DNA of 6,486 bases from Deinococcus sp. (GTDB taxonomy: Bacteria > Deinococcota > Deinococci > Deinococcales > Thermaceae): positions 3,369-9,854 of the forward strand of contig JAMCQK010000050.1 in the NCBI GenBank assembly GCA_023382135.1, written 5' to 3'. The translations under genes and the position numbers were made by a program. The stretch's first letter is position 1. The number at the start of each line of letters is the position of its first letter. Shown piece by piece: positions 1 to 5,180 of the stretch. Under the pieces are notes generated by a model. It worked only from the letters and a program-made list of their open reading frames with translations. It searched no databases and was not told the DNA's origin.

Positions 1-322
1 TTCCGCGCGAGGCCTGCTCCAGGTTTTCCGCCGAGAGCGCCAGTTTGAGAAGCTCGCCCACGCACGCCATATGGCGGTTGGCCGCCGCCAGCGACTCCTG
101 CGCAGATTCGCGCGAATGCACCTGCTGGGCAATCCATTCAAGCGTCAGGTAGGTAACTAAGGGGCCGAGAAGGCCATAAAACGCCACGCGTACCCAGCGG
201 ATCCAAGGCTCCACCTGATGTGAGCGCAGCAGGAACTCTACCAGCAGGACCAGCAGAAAAATGAGTAGGGGAAGCAGGAAGCGAAAAAGCTTGACCCGGC
301 GGGATAGGCTAGTAGCTTCCAT
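1..322 (-). CDS. N-terminal part of a membrane-anchored signalling protein, probable sensor histidine kinase (partial)
   Basis: The minus-strand frame opens with ATG at 322-320 and stays open for 107 codons to the window edge, so the C-terminal part is missing. Translation starts MEATSLSRRVKLFRFLLP. Two hydrophobic segments are visible, about residues 13-32 and 44-64, joined by a short loop (RSHQVEPWIRW), with a basic N-terminus (RRVK) that suggests a cytoplasmic start. After the second helix comes an amphipathic, probably coiled-coil linker (residues 66-107, containing ESAQESLAAANRHMACVGEL). A helical pair with almost no external loop followed by such a linker is typical of bacterial sensor kinases and GAF-containing signalling proteins, where the linker leads into GAF or HisKA domains. 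A Shine-Dalgarno-like GGTGGAG lies about 10 nt before the ATG. It is 71 bp downstream of trmJ. The kinase assignment is an inference because no catalytic domain is in view; a diguanylate cyclase or other output is equally possible. Confidence 0.6.
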   Translation of the reverse strand, partial: MEATSLSRRVKLFRFLLPLLIFLLVLLVEFLLRSHQVEPWIRWVRVAFYGLLGPLVTYLTLEWIAQQVHSRESAQESLAAANRHMACVGELLKLALSAENLEQASRG

Positions 323-393
323 AGCTTCTATTCTCCACCGGCGACAGGGACTTCTGTACAGGGGCCCGGACGCGGTTTAGGTCCCGGGGGCGC

Positions 394-1146
394 TTACTTG
401 GGCTTGTGGGCGGCGTACCAGCGGCTCTGGTGCAGCAGGCCGCGCAGTAGTTGGACCTCGCCAGGGGTGAGCAGCGCCTTGTGCAGAATTTTTCGCAGCC
501 GGCGTTTGGCATAGGGGTGGCGGTTTTCGTCGGTGAAGCCTGTCTCGAGCACGTAGGCCTCGAGGTCCTGGAATAACCCCATGAGCGCGTCCTGGCCGGC
601 CACAGCCTCTTCCGGGGGCGGAGCGGGACCGTCGGCGGCCAAAAAAATCTCGTAGCAGCAGAGCAAGACCGCCTGGGCAAGGTTCAAGCTTTTCTGCTCG
701 GGCGCGGTAGGTATGCGAACAACCAGGTGTGAAAGGTCCAGTTCCTCGTTGCTGAGGCCGTACATCTCACGGCCAAAAACCAGCGCAACTGACCCTTGCT
801 GTGTAAACCGCACCACCTGGCTTGCGGCCTCGCGCGGAAAAACCACTGGGCCGGTGTGAAGGTCTCTCGGGCGCACGGTGGTTCCCACCACCAAGACACA
901 TCCGGACACCGCCTCGGCTAGGCTTTGATAGACACGGAGGTTCTCGAGCACATCCTCGGCGTGCACCGCCAGCTTGTAGGCGTTGGAATTTGGCCTCGAG
1001 GCCAGGTCTTGGGCCACGCGTTCTTCCGGCATAACCAGGCCAAGCTGTGAAAGGCCAAAGTTCTTCATGGCGCGCGCCACCGCACCTACGTTCATAGGTT
1101 CTTGTGGTCCCACCAGTACCACGCGGACGTTCTCTAACAAAGCCAT
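394..1146 (-). CDS. trmJ: tRNA (cytidine/uridine-32-2'-O)-methyltransferase TrmJ, SPOUT family
   Basis: The 250-residue product matches the usual TrmJ length (about 246 in E. coli). TrmJ uses S-adenosylmethionine to methylate the ribose 2'-OH of nucleotide 32 in the anticodon loop of a subset of tRNAs. All three SpoU/TrmH motifs are present: motif 1 at residues 17-31 (PMNVGAVARAMKNFG, with N19 and the catalytic-type R25), motif 2 at 120-134 (VALVFGREMYGLSNE) and motif 3 at 145-160 (IPTAPEQKSLNLAQAV), which build the trefoil-knot cofactor site. The C-terminal part, ETGFTDENRHP followed by a basic stretch and LLRGLLHQ (201-240), resembles the E. coli TrmJ tail and argues against other TrmH-like enzymes. 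The ATG at 1146-1144 is preceded by AAGGTG with 5 nt spacing. The gap to the upstream PBP gene is 190 bp, mostly occupied by an inverted-repeat element, so trmJ probably has its own promoter. A tRNA-Gln with C32, a plausible substrate type, lies in the same window. Confidence 0.9.
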   Translation of the reverse strand: MALLENVRVVLVGPQEPMNVGAVARAMKNFGLSQLGLVMPEERVAQDLASRPNSNAYKLAVHAEDVLENLRVYQSLAEAVSGCVLVVGTTVRPRDLHTGPVVFPREAASQVVRFTQQGSVALVFGREMYGLSNEELDLSHLVVRIPTAPEQKSLNLAQAVLLCCYEIFLAADGPAPPPEEAVAGQDALMGLFQDLEAYVLETGFTDENRHPYAKRRLRKILHKALLTPGEVQLLRGLLHQSRWYAAHKPK

Positions 1147-1164
1147 AGCGGCACCTTCATAGAC

Positions 1165-1193
1165 AAACTATGCGCCGAGCGGCGAGCAAACAA
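1165..1193 (-). promoter_or_regulatory. Candidate trmJ promoter
   Basis: On the minus strand TTGTTT (1193-1188) is followed after 17 nt by TAGTTT (1170-1165), placing a start near 1158, just before the AAGGTG ribosome-binding site of trmJ. The -10 box overlaps a short inverted repeat, CATAG-5 nt-CTATG (1158-1172). Each hexamer matches only about three of six consensus bases, so the spacing is the main support. Confidence 0.35.
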
Positions 1194-1224
1194 AGCGGCG
1201 AAAGAACACCGCGCCCCCGTGGAG

Positions 1225-1340
1225 TTAAGTATCTCCAGTCTAAGTTTATCGAAAGGCTTGAAAAGCCACACCGTGTTCCTTGCTCCCTCTAGCCCTAGTG
1301 AGTTTGACCCTTCGGTCAAACTCACCCTGGAGATACTTAA
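1225..1340. repeat. 116-bp segment with perfect 14-bp terminal inverted repeats, possible MITE-like element
   Basis: TTAAGTATCTCCAG at 1225-1238 is the exact reverse complement of CTGGAGATACTTAA at 1327-1340. Between the arms lie a perfect 12-bp hairpin (1298-1325) and a small hairpin GGCTT-GAA-AAGCC (1255-1267). Both outer ends are TTAA, so the pair can also be read as a TTAA (or TA) target duplication around 10-12 bp terminal repeats, as produced by elements that insert into a palindromic target. The right arm covers the PBP stop codon, and removing the segment with one TTAA would leave that stop intact and shorten the gap to trmJ to roughly 80 bp. No transposase is encoded. The alternative is a transcript-level structure between two co-oriented genes. 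Repetition elsewhere in the genome cannot be seen from here. Confidence 0.5.
1298..1325 (-). terminator. Strong hairpin after the PBP stop codon, possible terminator
   Basis: GTGAGTTTGACC and GGTCAAACTCAC form a perfect 12-bp stem with a 4-nt loop, starting 11 nt after the PBP stop codon in the direction of transcription. The minus-strand sequence after the stem (TAGGGCTAGAGGG) has no U-tract, so it is not a classical intrinsic terminator. It may stabilise the 3' end or belong to the surrounding inverted-repeat element. Confidence 0.35.
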
Positions 1341-3535
1341 TTGCACCGGTACGATTTCACCTTGTCCTCTGGAACCTGGATCCGGGTAGTGCGCTCAGGA
1401 GGTGTATCCGGCGCTGCCAGACAGCCGGTGGTTTTGTCAATCGAGATGAGCACCATGGGACCGGTTGGCGCGTCAGCAGGCAAAGCGCTGGCTGGTGCCG
1501 CTTCCGGCGGGGGCTCGGGCAGGCGGAACTGGTAGGCCTTTTCCTTGGTAAAGAGCATGTTTACACCCGTAGAACTCGCCAGCCCCGACATCAGATCCAC
1601 CTTGGCATAGGCAAGTCCAGACGGCTGGGAGAAGTCTCCCGAAGGCCGCCCGCGCAGCGCTTCTTCAACAAATGCTCGCCAGATAGCGGGGTTGACGGTA
1701 GAGCTGGAAGGTTCGCTGCCGTTGCGCCAGCGCTGGGGCTTGTTGTCATCGCGGCCTACCCAGAGCGTGGCTACCAGCCCGCGCGAGGCGCCCGCGAACC
1801 ACAAGTCTTTGGCCAGGTTACTGGTGCCGGTCTTGCCACCCACAATTCGGCCCTGGATGGCGGCTCCGCGTGCCAAGCTGCCTTTGCCGAGGTCGTAGAC
1901 GTAGCCTTTGAGCATGTCCCAGACCATGTAAGCAACCTGCGGGCTGAACAGTAACAGTCGTTTGGGTTCGGGGCGGTAGACCTCGAGGCCTCCCGCATCC
2001 ACCACCCTTAACACTAGCTGGGGCTCGACCCGGTATCCTCCGTTCACAAAAGCCGCATACGCCGCCGCGAGCCCTACCGGGGTAATTTCCGCCCCGCCTC
2101 CAATGGCGTTAGCCAGGCTGGGCCCGTTTGTCAATCGGAAGCCCGCCAGTTGCAGCTTGTCGCCCAAGCGCTTGACCCCAATGGCCTCGGCGGTGCGGAT
2201 AGCTGGAATGTTCAGCGACTGATCGAGTGCATAGCGGATGGTGACCGAGGTATTCAAAAACTTACCGGAGAAGTTCTTGGGCTTGTATACCCCTCCCGGC
2301 TGGCTGGGGTCGGGGTAGACAAACTCGGAATCGCGCACCATGTCAGCCTGGGTCCAGCCCGCTTCCAGCGCGGTACCGTAGACAAAAGGCTTGATTGCCG
2401 AGCCAGGGCTGCGCCAGGCCTGGGTGGCGCGGTTAAACTCGCCTTCGGTCCCAGGCCGCGCGCCTACCATGGCATAAACTTCGCCGGTTTCCGGATCCAT
2501 TGCCGCCAGCGCAAGCTCGGCCCCCACCGGGAGGCGCACGCCCGTGACCGCCCGCTCCGCCGCAGCCTGCATCCGGGGGTCCAAGGTAGTGTAAATTTTC
2601 AGTCCGCCCTTGCCAGTTATGTTGCTCTGGCGCAGAAACTTACGCACTTCCAGCACAAAGTGTTGCGCCGAAAAAACCTCGAGTCCCGGCGCGTCGACGG
2701 CGCGAGGGTCCACCAACTTGCTTGCCACCAGATTGGAACTTGCGTCGTACGCCGCCTGCCAGCCCTTGGGGACCAGAGGTTCTTTCAAAGCTGCGGTGGC
2801 ATCCTGCTGGCTGATCCATCCGTCTTTGACCATGCTGTCCAGAAGCCTGCGCATGCGCGTACGCGACCCTTTAAGGTCCTTATAGCGGTCGTTGGGACCG
2901 GGAATCAACACCGCCAGGTAGGCGCCCTCGGCAAGCGTGAGCGCGCTGGCGTCTTTGTCGAAATAGGCTTGGGCGGCGGCTTGAATACCTTGGGCGTTGC
3001 TGCCCCAGGGAATAACGTTCAGGTACATCTCCAAAATTTCTTCCTTGGAATAGCGGCGCTCAAGCTCCAGGGCCAAAGGAAACTCTTTGAGTTTGCGCTC
3101 CAACCCGCGCACCCCGGCAAGATCTTTGAGCAGGGTGTTCTTGATCACCTGGGTTGAGATGGTGCTCCCGCCCTGGAGGTCGCCCCGCAGGGTGTAGTAA
3201 AGCCCGCCGAAAAGCCGCACGAAGTCCACCCCGTAGTGCTGAAAAAAGCGCCGGTCCTCCGAAGCCACCACTGCCGCCACTGCCGCCGGGGACACGTCGG
3301 AGAGCTTTACCAGCATCCGGCTGACGTTACGGCCGTCCTCCACCGGCGCCACCGATGCTATGGGGGTGCCGTCACGGGCAAACAGGGTGCTATTGGCGGC
3401 AAAACGCAGGTCCTCGAGGCCCTCCAGGCTGGGCAGATTCCGCGTAAGCAGGTATGCGAGCCCCGCCCCGGCAAGAACACCTCCCACCAGCCCAGCAAGC
3501 ACCAAGAGCCGAATATAGCGGAACATTCCGCGCAC
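1337..3535 (-). CDS. Bifunctional class A penicillin-binding protein (PBP1A-type): glycosyltransferase plus transpeptidase
   Basis: The enzyme polymerises lipid II into glycan strands and cross-links the stem peptides outside the cytoplasmic membrane. The 732 residues show an N-terminal signal anchor (about 6-31). A GT51 domain follows: SEDRRFFQHYG with catalytic-type E93, QGGSTISTQ (121-129), RKLKE with E151, and KEEILEMYLN (164-173). The transpeptidase has RSPGSAIKPF with nucleophile S379 and K382, the SLN motif (440-442) and GGKTGTSN (K568-T569-G570). All catalytic motifs are intact. A C-terminal tail of about 80 residues contains a Pro/Ala-rich stretch (672-692) and two cysteines (C705, C731). 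The start is uncertain: the longest frame begins at GTG 3535-3533, an ATG lies three codons inside (3526-3524), and neither has a clear Shine-Dalgarno sequence. A TAGACT hexamer 6 nt before the GTG would fit a leaderless start. The receiver-domain gene ends 78 bp upstream. PBP1A versus PBP1C type is not fully settled, but the SxxK, SxN and KTG pattern and GT51 motifs make class A secure. Confidence 0.93.
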   Translation of the reverse strand: MRGMFRYIRLLVLAGLVGGVLAGAGLAYLLTRNLPSLEGLEDLRFAANSTLFARDGTPIASVAPVEDGRNVSRMLVKLSDVSPAAVAAVVASEDRRFFQHYGVDFVRLFGGLYYTLRGDLQGGSTISTQVIKNTLLKDLAGVRGLERKLKEFPLALELERRYSKEEILEMYLNVIPWGSNAQGIQAAAQAYFDKDASALTLAEGAYLAVLIPGPNDRYKDLKGSRTRMRRLLDSMVKDGWISQQDATAALKEPLVPKGWQAAYDASSNLVASKLVDPRAVDAPGLEVFSAQHFVLEVRKFLRQSNITGKGGLKIYTTLDPRMQAAAERAVTGVRLPVGAELALAAMDPETGEVYAMVGARPGTEGEFNRATQAWRSPGSAIKPFVYGTALEAGWTQADMVRDSEFVYPDPSQPGGVYKPKNFSGKFLNTSVTIRYALDQSLNIPAIRTAEAIGVKRLGDKLQLAGFRLTNGPSLANAIGGGAEITPVGLAAAYAAFVNGGYRVEPQLVLRVVDAGGLEVYRPEPKRLLLFSPQVAYMVWDMLKGYVYDLGKGSLARGAAIQGRIVGGKTGTSNLAKDLWFAGASRGLVATLWVGRDDNKPQRWRNGSEPSSSTVNPAIWRAFVEEALRGRPSGDFSQPSGLAYAKVDLMSGLASSTGVNMLFTKEKAYQFRLPEPPPEAAPASALPADAPTGPMVLISIDKTTGCLAAPDTPPERTTRIQVPEDKVKSYRCN

Positions 3536-3541
3536 GGCGCC

Positions 3542-3547
3542 AGTCTA
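3542..3547 (-). promoter_or_regulatory. Candidate -10 box for a leaderless PBP transcript
   Basis: TAGACT sits 6 nt before the GTG start, which would place the transcription start at or next to the initiation codon. No recognisable -35 box lies 16-18 nt upstream. The absence of a Shine-Dalgarno sequence makes this reading attractive, and leaderless mRNAs are known to be common in the Deinococcus-Thermus group. Confidence 0.25.
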
Positions 3548-3613
3548 CCGTGGGCAAAAATGAAAAGCCACTCGGCGCGGCATCTGGGGCCCCGGCTAGC
3601 GATGAAAATAAGC

Positions 3614-4030
3614 TCAGTTGGGCGGGCTTGCGGTCTTGTCCGCCTGCTGAAGCAAAGCCATAAAGCGCTTGCGGTCAATGGGCTTGGAAAGGATATGGTC
3701 CACGCCGCTAATCTCGGCAGTAGTCTTGGTGAAGTCGGTCTCCTCGGCCAACAACACCAGGGGAATCTGGCGGAGCCGTGGGATCATCTTGATCCTCGAG
3801 GCCAGGGTAAACGCATCCGGGTTCAGCCCGTCCTCCAGCACGATGAGCATCGGCGTGTTTTCCTTGAGAAAGGCCAGCCCTTCCTTGGGGCTGGTGAAAA
3901 ACGCACCTGGCAGCCCTTCTTCCTCGAAAATCATTTCCAGTAATGCCTGGATGGCTGGACTGTGGGTCACAACCACAATTGGCGCAAGCGTACCCATAGA
4001 GAACATATTATCAAGTATTCTGCGCCCCAA
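3614..4030 (-). CDS. Stand-alone receiver-domain protein with degenerate phosphorylation site
   Basis: The 138 residues form a single CheY-like receiver fold with no attached output domain. Strand 1 is APIVVVTHSP (16-25), strand 3 MLIVLEDGLN (61-70), strand 4 IPLVLLAEE (89-97), and the end of the fold is DHILSKPIDRKRF (111-123). Compared with normal receivers, the acidic pair at the end of strand 1 is replaced by T22-H23, the phospho-acceptor position reads E66 with D67 next to it, and the conserved Thr/Ser after strand 4 is A95. Only the K116-P117 pair is retained. It may therefore act without phosphorylation, with E66 possibly mimicking the phosphorylated state; this is inference. The TTG start at 4030-4028 is chosen because a perfect GGAGGT lies 8 nt upstream. 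ATG codons 9 and 12 are alternatives, the latter favoured by a promoter-like pair overlapping the TTG. It lies between tRNA-Gln and the PBP gene; no partner kinase is adjacent. Confidence 0.75.
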   Translation of the reverse strand: MGRRILDNMFSMGTLAPIVVVTHSPAIQALLEMIFEEEGLPGAFFTSPKEGLAFLKENTPMLIVLEDGLNPDAFTLASRIKMIPRLRQIPLVLLAEETDFTKTTAEISGVDHILSKPIDRKRFMALLQQADKTASPPN

Positions 4031-4035
4031 TACAA
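4007..4035 (-). promoter_or_regulatory. Promoter-like pair overlapping the start of the receiver gene
   Basis: TTGTAT (4035-4030) is followed after exactly 17 nt by GATAAT (4012-4007). If used, transcription would start near 4000, only a few nucleotides before ATG codon 12 (3997-3995), giving a near-leaderless shorter protein that still contains the whole receiver fold. This competes with the TTG start and its ribosome-binding site. Confidence 0.35.
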
Positions 4036-4038
4036 CCT

Positions 4039-4044
4039 ACCTCC
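4039..4044 (-). promoter_or_regulatory. Ribosome-binding site deciding the TTG start of the receiver gene
   Basis: A perfect GGAGGT lies 8 nt before the TTG at 4030-4028 and is the best Shine-Dalgarno match in the window. It supports the longer protein and implies a transcript starting further upstream, in the 4045-4137 region, where I see no convincing promoter. Confidence 0.55.
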
Positions 4045-4137
4045 GTTCTATTTCAAAGATAGAGCGGCTCCGATACCGACCGTTGAGGCCTAATCGCAAT
4101 TTTGGTCTGAATAACCTTATTGATGAACTGGTAAAAA

Positions 4138-4211
4138 TGGCTGGGGCGCGTGGATTCGAACCACGATAAACGGATCCAAAGACCGTTGTCCTGCCGTTAG
4201 ACGACGCCCCA
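4138..4211 (-). tRNA. tRNA-Gln, anticodon UUG
   Basis: The 74-nt gene folds as a complete cloverleaf: acceptor stem TGGGGCG (4211-4205) with CGCCCCA (4148-4142), a four-pair D stem (GTCT/GGAC), anticodon loop CTTTGGA giving UUG at 34-36, a 4-nt variable loop, and a T arm with stem CGTGG/CCACG and loop TTCGAAT. The discriminator base is G73, and CCA is encoded at 4140-4138. The weak U1-A72 pair and the anticodon both fit glutamine, decoding CAA and probably CAG. Nucleotide 32 is C, the position modified by TrmJ. The closing pair of the anticodon stem, 31-39, is a U-U mismatch, which is unusual. The gene has its own good promoter 39 nt upstream and is immediately followed by TTTTT on the transcript strand. 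Confidence 0.96.
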
Positions 4212-4215
4212 AATC

Positions 4216-4243
4216 TGCCCGCTGGACGAGATGGGTCCGGGCA
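4216..4243 (-). other. Hairpin in the tRNA-Gln 5' leader / yedA 3' end
   Basis: TGCCCG (4216-4221) pairs with CGGGCA (4238-4243), and GAC/GTC extend the stem inward across a 3-nt bulge. The fold begins almost at the predicted transcription start and ends 4 nt before the mature tRNA. It could be part of the precursor removed by RNase P, or weakly terminate read-through from yedA; the following T-run is too short for a classical terminator. Confidence 0.45.
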
Positions 4244-4249
4244 CCCAAT

Positions 4250-4278
4250 ATCTTAGAGGGGCTTTTCTGGGGTGTCAA
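4250..4278 (-). promoter_or_regulatory. Promoter of tRNA-Gln
   Basis: A perfect TTGACA (4278-4273) and TAAGAT (4255-4250, four of six consensus bases) are separated by 17 nt, with transcription predicted to start near 4244-4242, about 31 nt before the tRNA. The -35 box includes the TGA stop codon of yedA (4277-4275). This is the best sigma-70-type promoter in the window. Confidence 0.75.
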
Positions 4279-5180
4279 TTTGTTTCTTGCCCGCGGCTCA
4301 CACCAATGAGCCCGACACCCAAGAGAATCGCCAACAAGGCCCCCAAGCCGGGCCAGCCTATGGACTCGTTGGCCAACCAAACTCCGAGAAGAACCGCGAT
4401 GGCCGGGTTCACGTAGGTATAGCTGGAAGCAAGTGTGGGGCGGACGTTAGCCAGCAGATACATGTAGGCGCTATACCCTAGCAACGACCCGAAAATAGTC
4501 AGGTAGAAAAATGCATAGCCGGAGCGCGGCGATGGCGCGTGCTCAAAACGCTCGCCAAGCACGAAGCTGAGCGCGAGCAAGGCTACCCCGCCCGTAAGCA
4601 TTTCTGCGGCACTCGCCATAAAGCCTTTAGGCAGCGCCAACCTGCGGCTAAGCGAGGAACCCAGCGACCAGCACACCGGGGCCAGCAAAATGGTTGCAAC
4701 GGCCAGGGGACTAGAGCGAAAGCCGCTTTTGCTGAAAAGAAGCAACACGCCTAAAAAGCCCAGCGCCATGCCCGACCATTCGAGCCTGGAAGGCCGTGTA
4801 CCCCAGAGGGTCTCCCACAGCGCCAACCAGACCGGCATGAGCGCTACCAGTGTGGCCGCAATCCCCGAGCTGATACCAAGGTACTGGGCCAGGGTTACGC
4901 CGCCATTCCCGCCTACCATCAGCAAAAGGCCCACCTTGGCCGAGCTAATCCATTCTTGGCGGGTGGGCCAGGCTGCGCCGCTTGCCCGAAGAAAGAGCAG
5001 CAGCCCCAAGCCTGCGATAATGAAACGCCAGCCAGACATGAACAAAGGCGGGATACTTTCCACCGCAATCTTGATGCCTAGGTAGGTTGAACCCCAGACC
5101 AGGTAGACCGTGAGAAGCGCAAGAATAACCGCGGTGCGTGGAGCAGGTTGTTGTGTTGGCGTAGATGCTGGCTGGTTCAT
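4275..5180 (-). CDS. yedA: EamA/DMT-family exporter, YedA-like
   Basis: The 301-residue product is an inner-membrane protein with about ten predicted helices arranged as two EamA repeats (roughly 18-149 and 158-295). It closely resembles E. coli YedA in length and in landmark stretches: VWGSTYLGIKIAVES (28-42), the SGWRF segment, PSRLEWSGMALGFLG (130-144), SAYMYLLANV (237-246) and ASSYTYVNPAIAVLLG (251-266). Members of this family export small metabolites or drugs; the substrate here cannot be read from sequence. The ATG at 5180-5178 overlaps the ada stop codon as ATGA, with only a weak AAGG just upstream, so translation is probably coupled to ada and both lie on one transcript. The stop codon is shared with the -35 box of the tRNA-Gln promoter. 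It contains no CTCGAG site, unlike its longer coding neighbours. RhaT- or RarD-type members are less likely given the YedA-like motifs. Confidence 0.88.
   Translation of the reverse strand: MNQPASTPTQQPAPRTAVILALLTVYLVWGSTYLGIKIAVESIPPLFMSGWRFIIAGLGLLLFLRASGAAWPTRQEWISSAKVGLLLMVGGNGGVTLAQYLGISSGIAATLVALMPVWLALWETLWGTRPSRLEWSGMALGFLGVLLLFSKSGFRSSPLAVATILLAPVCWSLGSSLSRRLALPKGFMASAAEMLTGGVALLALSFVLGERFEHAPSPRSGYAFFYLTIFGSLLGYSAYMYLLANVRPTLASSYTYVNPAIAVLLGVWLANESIGWPGLGALLAILLGVGLIGVSRGQETN

Noticed and set aside
323..393. GC-rich pairing between 365-371 and 381-388 as a trmJ terminator
   Set aside because: The stem is only seven pairs with a bulge and there is no U-tract on the minus strand, so it cannot be distinguished from chance in GC-rich DNA.
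1134..1160. Eight-codon upstream reading frame (MKVPLWLC) overlapping the trmJ start
   Set aside because: The ATG at 1160-1158 has no ribosome-binding site and probably lies at or before the transcription start; its AAGGTG is better explained as the trmJ Shine-Dalgarno sequence.
1280..1954. Plus-strand open frame of 224 codons antisense to the PBP C-terminus
   Set aside because: It begins inside the inverted-repeat element and covers conserved PBP coding sequence on the other strand; no motif supports it.
2150..3157. Long plus-strand open frame (335 codons) with overlapping smaller ones
   Set aside because: It lies entirely antisense to the PBP gene, whose catalytic motifs are intact. The translation has no recognisable motifs, and high GC content readily keeps antisense frames open.
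3536..3613. Terminator between the receiver and PBP genes
   Set aside because: There are T-runs (TTTTCATTTTT on the minus strand), but the preceding stem GCC-GAGT-GGC has only three pairs.
3236..3943. Plus-strand open frame of 235 codons spanning the PBP start, the gap and the receiver gene
   Set aside because: It is antisense to two supported genes, rich in His, Arg and Gly as expected of a shadow frame, and has no recognisable domain.
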